From Polytrichum commune (taxonomy: Eukaryota; Streptophyta; Polytrichopsida; Polytrichales; Polytrichaceae), in contig OX485808.1 in the NCBI GenBank assembly GCA_950295325.1, positions 10,728,501 to 10,792,500 of the forward strand: 64,000 nt of DNA. Direction: 5' to 3'. Shown here one piece after another: positions 11,661-25,184 of this stretch. The notes beneath the pieces are model-generated. The model did not search any database. It had not been told where the DNA came from and worked only from the letters and a program-made list of their open reading frames with translations. Both the position numbers and the translations under genes were made by a program. Numbering within the stretch: the first letter of the stretch is position 1; each line of letters starts with the position of its first letter.

Positions 11661-12581
11661 AATAGAAGTTGGAGGACATGTGAATCAAACCATTAAACAC
11701 CCACGTACCCTGTATGTATGTAGCCCCTCATACCCGCAAACCACAAGACTCGGAATTCGTGGCATACACGTAAACTCATCCATTAGCAAGATGAAGACAT
11801 AGCGAAGTATTTTATAGCTTGAACAAACTAATTTTCATACTACTTGACTCCGAAAATGGTATCAAAGATCCCAAATTAGTGTCGTGGACACCAAATCAGA
11901 ATGAATCAGGCCTCAACCTTGTAGGGGACTTGTTTTTACTAAAACCCCTTCATCCACGAGGGATGAGTTTGCATAGACGCCACGAAACCAAAGCGAAACC
12001 ACAATGGCAAGTTGGAAACGTGAACTTTGTTGAGGTTAGGCTTGCATATATCCCTTTTGGAGGTAGTCAATAAACCGATTCATATTTATTGATTTACAAG
12101 TTTGGAGTGACCCGCCAAAGCTCAATGAACGTTTCAAAAGTGGTGCCAAAGTGTCACGGTGTCTGGTGAGGGGTCATCTCAATTGTACTACACATAAACA
12201 TCACACGTTCCGCCTTGGAACAAGCAGATGCAGAGGCCCATTCTAGCCAAAGCCTAGTGTACCAAAGATTGCATAATTGTTTACGTCTACTTGTTGAGGA
12301 AATGGCTTCCATAACACTTAGACAAGCATATGAGTCATGGGCAATTGTTTTGCGTCATTGAGAACACTAAAAAAATTACGACACCAGTAGATTTGCATCT
12401 TTCTTTTCACTGATGCGAACTGATTGAGCAACCAACCGTGATGTGTAGGGGGTTTGCCAACAAAGTAAGATTTCTATGAGCACATTACCGGGTGCAGACG
12501 AGGAACATGAAAGTCGATCTTTATACGCTTCAATTCCACGTGAATATCTTACGAATTCGTGAATTGAAACCCCTATATGAC
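11661..12581. other. Intergenic stretch without recognised gene
   Basis: I see no gene, repeat ends or RNA gene that I can support. The frame open at 11819-12073 has no recognisable motif. Confidence 0.5.
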
Positions 12582-12584
12582 TTA

Positions 12585-13123
12585 TGGGGCATTCCCACCT
12601 GACTTTAGTTAAGACCCACAGTATTTCCTAAAAACCGGGTAAAGCTCCCTCGGTTATAGCGGAGGCATCCGACTATCCCAATGCACCTACGAGAACTTGC
12701 TCCGGAGATTTTCAAGTAGGTTTTAGTTAAGTAGCTTTCACACATGTTCATGGTTTTATCTACCAAGCAATGAATGTTGGGTAGTTTTTGTCCCATCCCC
12801 AAATGCCTTACTAAGTTACTACTCACCTATCTTACCATCGGTTTTTGTTAATGAAGCTCCTCGTGCCCTCATAGCTAAGACTAAAAAGCAACCAATCACA
12901 AGGGTGGGAGGCGACACTTTTAAAGTTCCTATATTCTTGCCTCATGTTTAGGTACCGATGGGAGGGTCGGTGGTTGAGGCCTAAAACCTCCACTTTTAAG
13001 CCATGCCACATCATTTGCCACCTAGGCTTGGCACTAAAAAGAGCCGTATGTGCGAACCCTAGATAACTAAAACCGCTTTTAGACTAAAACTACTTCTAAC
13101 TAATGTCAGGTGGGAATGCCCCA
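12585..13123. mobile_element. PIF/Harbinger-like (Tourist-type) MITE
   Basis: Inverted ends read TGGGGCATTCCCACCTGAC on the left and the same on the reverse complement of the right, with similarity continuing as TTAGTTA. The three bases TTA flank both sides (12582-12584 and 13124-13126), the target duplication expected of PIF/Harbinger elements. The 539-bp interior has no coding frame that looks real, so it is non-autonomous. The classification rests on the TTA duplication only. Confidence 0.75.
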
Positions 13124-13126
13124 TTA

Positions 13127-14445
13127 TAATGGGTTTTTGTCACAGTGATTACATTTCAAGCTTTGATATGTGCATTTTGGAAACTTAGAAAATCATAATA
13201 GGTCATCGTCCGCATAAGGTTTGCATCAAAAAACGACACGAAGGGGAGTTTCACTTCAAATAGCCACCGCACCCAAACGGTGAAGCGTGGGGGAGGCGAG
13301 CCTTGTGTCTATGGAAAGAGCATATATGAACAAGGAAGCTCCACAATATGGACTCTGTTTTTGTGGAAGACGTGCAAGTTTTGAAGGGGATGTCATTGTT
13401 TGAAACAGTCGGAGGTGTACCCTGAAGGTAAGAAGTTGGAGTTACTGAACAATTTAAGCAATTCAAATCGATGACAACATATTAAAAAGATTCAAAATAA
13501 TTTAATTTTTTTCTCGAGTACATGCCATATAATTCGTTCAAGCGACACTGCCCCAGTGGCATGACCATGCACTGCCCGTAGTGTACCCACCTCAGACTCG
13601 CATGCTAGCACGTCATCGACGCTTTTTCAGCCACAATTCGAATGACAAAGTCTAACAGCATTTGGTGAGAGAGACTACTCCTCCTCGAGTTGAAAGAGTG
13701 AGAAGCTTCACTTGGTATGTATATACTATATAGATATTGGGAAAGGCAGAATTTTTCAAAGTGGGCAGAATCGGCCGTACTGTTTTCCAAGCGGTTTCCC
13801 ATGTTTCCCTCCCACTTTTGCATCGCTTGGTCACCCATTTACCCTCGACAGTAACTGTGACTTGACGTAATAAAAAGACACACCAAAGTTCACAGAAGCA
13901 GCTGCACCAAGTTACTTCCCTCACACAGCAAAAACGGTGGCCGCCAAAACTCCTCACAGATGCTGGGTATAATAATCATCAAAATCACAAAAACAACAAT
14001 AAGTTTCGAATACTGGAAAGTGAATGTGAGATGGACGTCGTACTGGGGAAGCAAGTCGCCACTTTCCCTTCCTTCCTTCCTTCCCACTCGCCTCTCGACC
14101 TTCGCTAGCTGTTGCATGCATCACGATGTTGTCGTGTGCAGACGGACGTTCGGTGTTTAATATGAATAAACTTTGTGCTGGATTGTGGGCTAAGTAAAAC
14201 ACCTAGAGGAGGGGCCTTACGATTCGTGCCAGGCATGTGGAAAGTGGTCCGCCAGTTGAAGCCTACCCTCAATACTTTCTGGCTGATTCATTCCACCTTT
14301 CGGACCTCCATTCACTCGGGATCGATCAATTCAGGGTCTCCCTCGCTCTCAGTTGAGTTGCCAACATTGATTACCTTACCCCGGATCCCCGATGAGTGCG
14401 TGTTTCCATTCAGGATTGCACCAGTGCTATAAGTTAACTCTTTAG
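13127..14445. other. Intergenic stretch with short overlapping frames
   Basis: Several 60-100 codon frames overlap on both strands between 13600 and 14430, but none shows a domain, codon bias or splice structure I can recognise. The stretch 13600-14430 is slightly GC-richer than its surroundings and could hold a short non-coding or unrecognised gene. Confidence 0.35.
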
Positions 14446-14447
14446 TA

Positions 14448-14893
14448 CAGTCCACCCTCTATAAATGTTACACCTATAAGTGTTAACCCTCTCTAAATGT
14501 TAACTTTCTTCTACTCCCCACATATTGCACACTATAAATGTTAAACGTGTCAACTGTTAACAAAATGGTACTCCCTTCTTTGTAAATTTGACTCTATAAA
14601 TGTTAACGAATGAAATACAACCATAATATGGATGATAAAAACAACACATCCAGTTACATTCCTCATACTTCACCCGTGATTTGTAAACTTGATATTGAAT
14701 AAAGTTTTGACTGGGTTTGCAATTTTATGAATGGTATTCTCTCACAAGGACTCTTCACAATTGCTTATATTTATAAATGTTAAGATTTGTATATTGCTCA
14801 AAAAAGTAATTTTGTAATTGTTAATTGTTAACACCTCTATAAATGTTAACTTTGATCCACTCCCGAGGGTTAACATTTATAGAGGGTAGACTG
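14448..14893. mobile_element. Pogo-like (Tc1/mariner) MITE
   Basis: A 446-bp element flanked by TA (14446-14447 and 14894-14895). The left end is CAGTCCACCCTCTATAAATG; the reverse complement of the right end is CAGTCTACCCTCTATAAATG. The start CAGT, the TA duplication and the CCTCTATAAA core fit known plant pogo-like MITEs (the Emigrant/Lemi1 type). The word 'tataaatgttaac' recurs six or more times in both orientations near each end, like subterminal transposase-binding repeats. There is no transposase frame. Confidence 0.8.
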
Positions 14894-14895
14894 TA

Positions 14896-17800
14896 TATGA
14901 GAATGTAATATTACCAAGCACAGTCCTTCATGTTCTAAGGTAGAAATAGCATACCCCGTGAAAATAAGGTGATTCGCATTGAAGATATGGTCCTTACAAT
15001 CATGAGATAATTTCCCAAGATAGACGAGAAGGATTCATGAAGAATGCAAGTTGTTTCGTATTTTTTTGCCTTGTACAAAAAAAATTACAATTTTTCAAAG
15101 TGGAAAGTTGCCAAACCCCGTACTCGTTCACTAGATTCTCCTTCCACCGAACACAGTAAACCCGCATTTCCATACTGAACATCGCCTAAACCGGTTAACT
15201 CATGAGTACATTAAACTTGGGTCCCGTTGGCTACACTAGGTGTACACGCATTGACTTGGCAGCCTCGTCATGATCAGTTTCAGAAATGGCACTTCACTAT
15301 TATGACAGCGGTCTAGTGCGCGGGTAGTTAACATGTTTGGGTATTTCCACCTTATAGTGTCCGAACAACCTATTGAACTTTCGTTAAGTTAAGATTGAAC
15401 TCTCGAGTAAGATGTTAATGTAACTCTGAATAGTAACGCGCGCTAATTGGGATAATCGATGTGGCTCCGGTGTTTTGGATCCTCGAGGACGAAAGGGGTA
15501 TCATAATGTTTTCACCTTCAACTTAGATCAATGGCACGAGTCTTTGGCCAAAGGAAGGGAGAGACTCCTACAACGATATGTGGTCTCCCAATATACGATA
15601 ACTATAGGAACCTTAAAAGTGTTTGTTTTGGGATTGAATTGACGAAGCAATTGTTGCAAAAGGAAAACATAGAGAAAAGAAGAAAGAAGATTAACCACAC
15701 TTGGGGAAAATCCCAACTTTGGGACCCCAAGGACGCGAAGTAAGAAATGCCCATGGAAGGAGGCATGTGTCCTTCTAAGTCCTAATGGACAACCATATTG
15801 CTTCTATGAGCAACCAGCTCACGCCTACACCAAGTAACATCAAACTCATCAAAGGCACTTTGATGAGCCTCCAGAGGAACCTCATCAAACTCCTCTTCAC
15901 TTTTTGTGAGTCAAGCCTACCATAGTCAACGAAGGTGTTCCAAGTGTATTGATAAACCTCCATAACTCTTAATGTCCTATGCGATCATAATATAGTTGTG
16001 AATACTTTGCTCTGATCCCTTTGACAACAATTCTGATGGTTTTTGGATTGTTTGAATTACTCCTTGTGTTCATGTTTAGGTTTGCTATGTCCTGCCAATG
16101 TGTTCTCAGTTGGTTTACAATGAAACTGGTCCACAAACACATGCTTGACATTTTTCACCTCCATGGTTTAGGGGCAGGTATCCAAAGGATAGCACTCGGG
16201 GAGTTCACTGTGATAATATTAGAAAACAACGTGCGGGAAAATATAGGGTAATTTATATTCACAAAAGGAAAAACTTAGAATTTTCTTAGAAGTAATATAG
16301 GTGAGTATGTATGATAAAATTTGTATTATAAATAATATAGGCTTGATACAAATAACGCATATTTTTAAAATATTTGTAAAAATATACCGTAGGATTTAAG
16401 GATCCTAGGTTTTTTTTGAAATAGGGTGTCCTTTGTGTTCAGAGGCGGGAAGATTTTGGATGAAAAACTACGTCGATTCAGTTGAAAAAATGGGATGAAA
16501 GATTGATGAGGGTGGCTGACGGATTAGGGTTTAGGAAAAATTGGGGGAGAACGTTGCTGGAGGATTAGGTTTTGAGAGTTTTTTTCACCGTTCTGAGAGG
16601 TGGGGTTTGCGGTTTAGTGTTGGCGAGAGTTTTTTCTTCGACGTTGTTGACATTCTGAGAGGTGGGGTTTGCAGGCGGCCTGTGCAGGTCATTCTCTCTC
16701 TCTACTTTGAGTGGAGGTCGAATCTTCATAACGACCACACAAGTCCAGCTTTGGAACTCGTGCTTGCATGTAAGTCCCATTTCACTCCCAAGTCCTGAGT
16801 CCAGACCGATGGTTGCCATCCGTTTGTTGTTGGTGTTTTAATTGTTTTTTTTACACTCGGTATCGTTGTGTTTAATTGTGCGTGTAACTTGATTGAGGAA
16901 CATGGGCTAGTTTTGTTGTTTGAAACTGTTTATGAAAACTCTTAATGTAAAACCTTGTTGTGCCTTGGATTTTGGTGACTAAGTACTTTGAATGCTCTTA
17001 AACCCTTTGGAGCAAAATCAAATAATTATAATGAACATACCTAGCTTAAAATTAGAGCTTCATCAAATTTAAAAGTAATTATAGGGTCATTTAAAAAACA
17101 AGAAATTAGCAAATTATATAATAATACGGTACAAAAAATTAAGGATGGATAATTAAATACCCCTTGAATAAATACCCTTGTCACGCACGTGTATACATAT
17201 ATACATGTCTAGTGAACTCCCCGAGGGATAGCATATCCTAAACATGTTTTTATTTTGTTGATCCTTATGTGGAAATGGTTCCTGATTGATCTAAAAGCTT
17301 GCATGACACTCAAACGCAGCAAACCCTAATATCTACCATTGGAAGTTTTAGTTGGACACATGTTGGTGGGTGTAAATCCATGTGGAAGGTGCACAATTGT
17401 GGCACCGCGGCCTCAAACTGCAAGGCTTCCTCATATATCACAAAATAATGGTTTCTAGGTTTGTAAGATGACATGAGTAGGTATATTGCCCCTCTTTTGA
17501 ACGAGGGTAACATTTTGTCATTTAGAGATGATTTGAGTGGAGGTTCGATCAGAAAACCAACTCAATTTTTATTCTATATTGTTGCCCCTCCAAACCACTA
17601 TTGACATTCCTATTATAATCTCCTACGTAACAATTCTTCAACTACAATCATTAAAATCGAGGTCACATTTTCTAGGCAAATCTAAAGGAAATTGGACATG
17701 GGAAGCCAGGGGTTAACATAATGAGATGTGATGCTTCAATACTCCTTTGTCCCAATTCAACAATTTCCTCACCGCAATCTCCATATAGCATCCCCTAACA

Positions 17801-19008
17801 ACAACTGAAGAAAAGAAAGAAGAAACATTGATGTATTTACAAGTTTTCATTGTTGTGAAGAGATTTAAACATGTTTGGGGTATTTCAAAGCTTAGGGCTT
17901 CATTATAGTGTGCATGTGTTTCAAGATCCCATTCACTTCAGAGGCAACTGCAACAAACAATTCGTGGAGAATCAATTTTGGTGGATCAAATGTGCCAAGC
18001 CCCCCCCCCCCCCCCCCGCCCCTCCTTACACTATCTAGAGGTGGACTTGAAAGCTTGAACTTGCAATTTTTGAGAATTGATGCTTGGACTTGACAAGCTT
18101 TCATCCAAAAACACTTAACTATTGATAGTTTGACTGATCATCAAGCTCTCAATAGTTTTTGCAAGTGTAAAGTGTCCATGCTCATAACGAAGATAAGTCT
18201 AAGAGGGGAGTGGTACTAAACAAAAGAGAAAATTCATAACAAGTCAAAAAGATTTGCTTGAAAGGCCATTGGCTTGGGTCCCACAAAACGAAAACTTGAA
18301 CTATCGACATTCCTAAGCAACCTCCACGAGGTAGATAAGAATTTTGACTGGGAGCTTGTCAAAAATGATTGGGAGCTTGTCACAATTGTTCCCACATCAA
18401 GTCCCATTAAGATGACGCCATTATACCATCTAAGCATTGTAAGCCCAATAAAAGTATCAAGCTTTCAAACAAGCATGGATAATTGGCAAGCTCCCCGCCA
18501 ATGAGAAACCTCTCCTTTCTTCAAGTTCTTAACCTATTTATTGTGAAGAGAGCCGAATATTTTATTGCAGTTAGAAGCTTTATAGATTTTACCTTCTTAG
18601 ACAACATCATCTTGGAAACCATCAAGATCATCACATTTGCAATCAATTAAAATATGACAATTAACTCTAACAAGTGAAGCTTCATAATCATTGCATGAAT
18701 ACATGCAATAAATTGTAGTTCGGCGACGGGTAGATCACTCTAAGGCATTTTTGTGCACCACGTGCAGCTAGGGGTTTTTTTTTGTTTTGGGGCTATTTAC
18801 CTTCAAGGGTTGAATTAAAGCCTCCCTATAATTCCTTAAATTTCAAAAATGACCCATTTGTTTGCACCCTTTCATTACTTATATTGTCCAAGTCACTGCA
18901 ATTTTTTGTTCTCTATATGCCTTTTAAGTAATAAAAGCTAATCTACTTCCTAACACAATTGACGAGTGTTGAGGGAAAGCATGGAAACAAAGAAGGGTGC
19001 AAACAATA
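14896..19008. other. Intergenic stretch without recognised gene
   Basis: No gene can be supported. Frames at 15531-15743 (+) and 15775-16151 (-) lack recognisable motifs. A C run of about 17 bases is at 18000-18017. The words 'tgggagcttgtca' repeat 20 bases apart near 18350-18380. Confidence 0.5.
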
Positions 19009-19116
19009 ATACCATTGCAAACAGAGTTATGAAGAAAACGCATAGGAGACCATAGCAAAGTAATACCATTGCAAACACTGTTATGATGAAAACACATAGG
19101 ATCCTTATCTTCAGCC
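19009..19116 (+). repeat. Two tandem units of 54 bp
   Basis: 'Ataccattgcaaaca' followed by 'gttatgaagaaaac' and 'cataggag' begins at 19009 and again at 19063, with only a few differences, so this is a recent small tandem duplication. Confidence 0.75.
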
Positions 19117-19705
19117 CCTATATTAATTTTACAAAAAATAATGGCCCACGTTTTATGTCCATCTAACTTACTTATAATGGGATTGTCTACATTTAATGGC
19201 CCCTTCATTATTTGGAATTCCTTTATAATTTTTATTTCACATGGTTTTAATCCTCTCTATATTATGCCGCACGTCGTTTTAAAAATGCACTAACTGATCT
19301 ACCCATGAGTTCGGCATTTGTAGAACGGTCTAATGAAAACATATTTGCCTATACATCAAACCGTTGGAACAACAAACTAAATATTATGCTAGCATTTTTT
19401 TAATGAAGAAGAGTGCCGATGAAAAAAATTGAGATCAAAGTTCTTATGCACCGAGGATCTCCAATCAAAGTGTAGAATAATCAAACCCTAGTGAACAATT
19501 TCTTCCAAGAAATCGAGAAAACGGGCATTTTGAGGCCCGGTGGCTTTTGCGGTCATGCATTTCAAGGTTATAGATGGGACTACTTACTCTCATCCTTCAT
19601 ATTGTCACCATAATTTCCATGTTGGAACAAAAACCATCAAAAGGCAAGGACCGAAGTAAGTCACAATGTCACAAAATAATAAACTAGAAAATGCCAAGGA
19701 GTACA

Positions 19706-19990
19706 CTACATATTGTATTTATTGTCACCGGTTTCATTTGTCTTGCTCAATAATAATCATGAACCGCTCGTGTAGTGTCACCAACACTAATTTGACCTAA
19801 CATTGTTTGTCATTCCTTGTAAAGTAATTTGGGCATTAGAGATTTACAATGTTGCAATTATTGTCACTTACTAAGCGACTTGTCATCCAAATTTTGATCA
19901 TCCATGACAATATTCATAAGAACTGTCATTAGAAAAGTTACCATAGCAACATAAAGTATTATATGACACAACATTAAGTGTAGTACCTTC
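19706..19990. repeat. Repeat family D, copy 1
   Basis: About 19768-19985 matches 46838-47190: 'gtagtgtcaccaacacta', 'attccttgtaaa', 'gggcattagagatttacaat', 'attgtcacttactaag', 'catccatgacaatattcat' and a 'tatgacac...ttaagtgtagt' end. The outer parts (GTACACTACAT at 19704 and the reverse complement of the end, GTACTACACT) are weakly inverted, so it may be another MITE. Confidence 0.55.
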
Positions 19991-20073
19991 TAGTGGACAA
20001 GGGACTGTTGGTCAAAGTTAGTAGACTCACGTACGACGACAAAACAAAAACTCTAGAGACGTGGCATATAATG

Positions 20074-20293
20074 GAGCGAGGGAATTATTGTATACAAGCG
20101 TACCTCTCATTCATCCAACATAAAAAGCCCTTTAGTATTGTGCAACCCAAATGTTTCATTTTTTTAAGCTAACTTTACACTAGAATAGATCTACTTGAGG
20201 TCATTTGAGATGAACCATCAACAAACCTGCAAGGGGTCAAACCTTTATGTTGGATGAATGAGAAACGTGCGAGTTCACAATAATTCCCTCTAT
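20074..20293. mobile_element. Foldback MITE family A, full copy
   Basis: The left arm 'gagcgagggaattattgt...acctctcattcatccaacataaa' is mirrored by the right arm '...ttatgttggatgaatgag...caataattccctc'. The arms are about 55 bases and imperfectly paired, and the middle contains 'gtcatttgagatgaacc'. Further full copies are at 25185-25421 and 44526-44741. There is no coding capacity. Confidence 0.75.
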
Positions 20294-21507
20294 CTTTAAA
20301 TACCAATGTTGGTCTAGTAACATCTTTTTTACAACCATTTGGATATCTGTAATGAGGATTCCACATTCTCTAATATCATAAAGGAATGTGTATTTGATTG
20401 TTTACTTGTCTTTGTTACCATTCAAGTCTATATACCATGCAAGGACTTTCATGCCTAGGCAAGTCTTCCTAATATTAACATGATGTAGAATGGCATTGAC
20501 TCGAATAATAACTCAGGTTTACAAAGAGAAAAAATCTCACTTTGACATTACCCATCAAAATATGAATATTTAATTGGTATTACAATTTGATACCCACAAG
20601 TAGGTTCTTTCGTACCATTGTTGAAGTTGATTCTTCATTCCATACATTCACCTATATACCGGTCTACATTGGCATATATTATATATGCATGCTTTATGTG
20701 GTTACTATTCTGATTAATTGGATAACCTAGTATATTTGAGTAGTATACCTGTAGGTGAGATGCCAAAAACAGCACATGTTACAAAGATATTGGACTATGT
20801 GCTCAAAAAATATCAAAGATTTTGGATTCTTAAATCATCGCAAAATTTGAAATGACAATTATATGTGTGATATAAAATTGTTAATTGGATGAGAGAATTC
20901 GTTATTCGATCCAACGGTGAAAATTGTTTGTGGAGTGCCCACAACCGGGCCACACACCTTAAAGAAACGAGAGGATGTGTTAGTTTAATTGCATGTTTAT
21001 TTATATGCATGGCAGATTTACTTTGTGATACTCTCTAGTGCTTTGAGTAAATTTAAGGTGTGTGTGCTATTCATGATCATATGCTTGTATGTGAATACTA
21101 CATGAGCAAACTTAATGTTAAGAACAAACACCATAAAGACGCATGTTGTGATGAGACTGGACTATGTGCTCAAAATCACCAAATGTGATTTTAGGTTTAA
21201 ATAATTAACATGATGGGGGGAAAGGCCATGTGATCATTCAAAGAAAAAGAGAACAGTCACTCTGCCCCCCTATAACTTTTGCATCATAATTTTGATTATG
21301 AAACTCGAAATGAACATCTTTATGATTTGCAATTGCTAACCAAATCATACATGTCTTGATTTGACCCGTCCGCCTAAATTGTATGTGGAGGTGGACTCGA
21401 CGCCCTCCACATCTTAAAGAATAACTCGTTTCAAAGATTGTCCTTCTGAGCAAATTTACTCAAGCTTATCGTCTTTCACTCAAATATGATGCGTGTTCTC
21501 CAAAGAC

Positions 21508-22715
21508 TCGAGAGAGGGAATTACCACACACAAGCATACCTCTCATTCATCCAACACAAAAGCCTTGAAATAGTATACAAACTGGAGGGTTCATGTTTTT
21601 GTTCTTGTTGACACTGGAATCAACTCCAAAGACCCCGGATTAGTCTAGTCCAAGTCATTTGAGATGAATTGGCCACAAACCCAAGTCTTGGGATTCATGG
21701 CAGCTATGGAAAACTAATCCATCACAGATGCAACGACTCTAGTAAAAAACAAGTCCCCTACAAATTTGAGGGCTGATTTATTTCAAATAGATTCCATTAA
21801 CATAATTCGGGTCTCTGATGCTATTTCCGGAGTCGTGTAATCTAAAAATAGGCATTTCATGCTATAATAGAATTCACTACATTTTCACCTCCACAATGGA
21901 TGAATTACGCAAACATCACAAACCCCTAGCCCAAACCTATAGGGTCATGTTTTCAAGTTGGATGGATGAGAGGTACGTACATTCAGTACCTCTCGTACGC
22001 GATAATTGTCTCTCTCTCGACCTTTGGAGTCGTTTGGGAAGATGTTGGCCAACTGTGTCCAGACACGATGGTATAGACACAAATTTGAGGGTTGATTTAT
22101 TTCATGTAGATTCCACTAACATAATTCAGGTCTCTGATGCTATTTCCAGAGTCGTGCACTCTTAAAATAGGCATTTACATGTTATAATAGAGTTCACTAC
22201 ATTTTCACCTCCACAATGGATGAAGTACGTAGACGCCACAAATCCCTAGCCCAAACGTATAGGGTCATGTTTTCATGTTGGAAGGATGAGAGATAAGTTC
22301 GGTACACTTGTATACAATAATTGTCTCTCTCTCTCTCGACCTTTGGAGTCATTTGGGAAGATGTTGGCCAACCGTGTGCAGACACAATGGTGCAGACACA
22401 AATTTGAGGGCTGATTCATTTCAAGTAGATTCCACTAACATAATTCAAGTTTCTAATGTTAATTCTAGAGTCTTGTACTTTTAAATTAGACATTTACATG
22501 CCATAATAGAGTTCACTACGTTTTCACCTCCACAATGGATAAATTACACAGACACCACAAATCCCTAGCCCAAACCTATAGGGTCATGTTTTCATGTTGG
22601 ATGGATGAGAGGTAAGTTCGGTACACTTGTATACGATAATTGTCTCTCTCTCGACCTTTGGAGTCGTTTGGGAAGATGTTGGCCAAACGTGTGCAGACAC
22701 GAATGTGTGGTCACA
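21508..22715 (+). mobile_element. Family A MITE whose right half is triplicated in 319-bp tandem units
   Basis: The left arm ('gagagagggaattaccac', 'ctctcattcatccaac') begins near 21508 and the interior follows the copy at 44526. From 21761 the sequence runs as three direct repeats: the word 'caaatttgag' occurs at 21761, 22080 and 22399, exactly 319 apart each time. Each unit ends with the family's right-arm signature ('ttggatggatgagagg', 'acgataattgtctctctc') and then 'gacctttggagtc' to 'cagacac'. Units differ by scattered substitutions. Open frames of 60-115 codons inside are by-products of the repeat. Confidence 0.75.
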
Positions 22716-25184
22716 TGGACTTTCTGGGATTTTTCTACAGGAATTTGCTTTAAAGAAAGTGGATATTACAGTTGCAGCTTCAAGTCCAAGGGATGATGGA
22801 TGTATGTATGCGTCTTCGTATAAGTAGGAAGTGGTTAGAAGTAACCGAGTGACATAACACCCAGTGACTTAGGGCCGGTTTGGACTACGGTGAAGAAGTG
22901 CACTGGTCAAGAATTTTAGGGGAATGGAGCAATTTTATTGCTTTCAAAATGGGTATTTCACTGGTCGGGGTTTATGATGCAGCCAAGACTTCGCTAGTGG
23001 AGAACTTCAAGCATGGACGAAAACATGACATGGTCGTCGACATGGCAACACTTTTCCTTAGGGAGTTCTCTAGAGGTCAAGTTTCTTGGGCAACCTCAAA
23101 CCCTTGGACAAGAAACTCAGCGTTTGGAGAACTCCAACTTGAAGCTTCCCCATCCCCATCCCCCCCCCCCCAATCTTGTCTGTCATACCAACCATTGCCT
23201 CAAATAACTTTGTCTTGGGCTAATATTCTTGACTTACCGGTACACGTCTTCACCTTAGACTAAAACCGACCCTCAGTATGCCAAACTGTTCAATCTCAAT
23301 TAACTCCAACAAGCAATTACTTCTCTTCAACAATGTCGCGAGTGAGTCGCCACCCAAAGTTATACTAAGTTAAGTAACTTACTCCAAGATTCAAGTTGCA
23401 CTTTCAATGAGGGCAAGTTAAGGTAGTTAAGTATTACTGTGACTAGTCTTCTTTAACTCACAGAAGCATTGTGGTCCATAATCCACCAAATCATGCACTA
23501 GCTGCGGCATCCCACGGTTATATTCTTGGGGCCCACATGAACGAACACACATTGCTTGATTATGTTATGATAGTATGGATAATGAATAAATATTTTTTAT
23601 GAGTTAGGCAAGTGGTAGATAAATTGAATGGAAGTTTATCCTATATCCAATATATCTTACATGTAACTTAATAGTTTGTTACAAAGACTGTAAGATTATG
23701 GAGAACAAGTTACTTATTGCGACTCATCTTCTTTCACTCACAAATGCACTCTGGTCCAAAATCCATCAATCTTTCCGGACGTAAGTTAAGTGATTACATG
23801 CATTGCTCACCATCTCAAGTTCGCTTATGTGTCATGTCTTCATTGGACACAAGCAGGACAAATATACATTGTAACAAGCTTTTGTACACATGTCACCATG
23901 CTATGGGATGTAACAAGGCTCCTCACGTACAATATCTAGTACACTACATGAAAAGTCTTCAATGAACTTAAGGGTATAGCCCCTCATGGCCGGTACTACA
24001 GGTACTACAAGTGAGGCAAAGTGTCAAGTTTAGGGTGGCAGTGGGCTCAGCCGGTCACATCCTCGGTGGGCTATACTACCTGTCACTAACCTACCTGGCT
24101 CTTTAATAAGAAAGTCTACCGAGTACCTCGGTAACCGGTCATCCACCCCATGATACCCTTCAGATGGAATTTTGAAAATTGAGACTCTTTCCACATCAGA
24201 TTCCCGCATCACTAAGTTAGCGTGTGGGCCCCGGACTCACCAAACGAATTAGTGCACTAGATAGTAAGTTAATTAGCACTACACTAATTATCCCATTTAA
24301 TGAGGGCGGGTTGGTAGTGCGTCTGGGAAATTAGTGAATGTGATATTAACTTTCCTAACACTATGAAACTGGTGCCACCGGAAGATCTAGGGTTTAGGGA
24401 GTCCAAAATGTCAAAGTGTTGAAAACTCTCAATGCAAGCTTTCTTCAATTTCTTGGTGTCATGTGATGCCTCGGAAATGAGTGGCGTCCACTGAAAAGGA
24501 GGAGGAGGAGGAGGAGAAGACTCTTCAAGCTCATCAAAACAAATCATGCACTTTGCAAACACCTTAGGGCATGCATTAATTTTCTTGAAAGGTATTGCAA
24601 ATGAGCATGTATTCATGAGTTTAGTATCACTCGATAAAAATTTCAGCCCTCACTAATTTTGGACCTAGAATAATTCTCACATTTTGAGCTTGCAAAACAA
24701 TCTCGTTTTAAACATAAGGTTTTTTTTGGTATGCATATGTCCTTGGGACTACATTGTACCACATATCATTCAAATTTAGGTGTCCTAATTAAAAAAGTAA
24801 TTGAGTAAGGGTTGTCTACCTTCGCATGTGGTCCCGGCCTCACCAAACGGATACTACATTAGTAAATACGTACTCAAGAATGTTATTAGCACATATTTAA
24901 GAGGAAATTGCCCTAAATGTTTGCTAATGTTGCATCCCATGGAAGATTGAGAATATAATCACCACAATGTATGTATCTTTGTTCAATTAATAAGTGGCAA
25001 GTTTGGTGGGCCGGTAATCATAATTCAATAATCCAATATGGATCCCGGAGATGAACAATGTCACATGCAAGTGAAAATGGAGGTCCCTTTACATGCAACT
25101 CAAAGAATTACCTCCCCGCCACCATGTAATCCCCGGAGACTGCGGATAGTTCACCCGGGCATATGTGGACATGGAAGTCCTTGG
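22716..25184. other. Intergenic stretch without recognised gene
   Basis: A frame of 127 codons at 22880-23263 (+) and one of 110 codons at 24284-24616 (-) show no recognised motif. The first ends in a C-rich run (23160-23170); the second reads through a GGA repeat. Around 24660-24830 there is weak similarity to repeat family F ('accacatatcattcaa', 'ttgtctacctt'). Confidence 0.45.

Noticed and set aside
22880-23263. A 127-codon plus-strand frame
   Set aside because: No motif, no splice partners, and it runs through a C-rich simple repeat.
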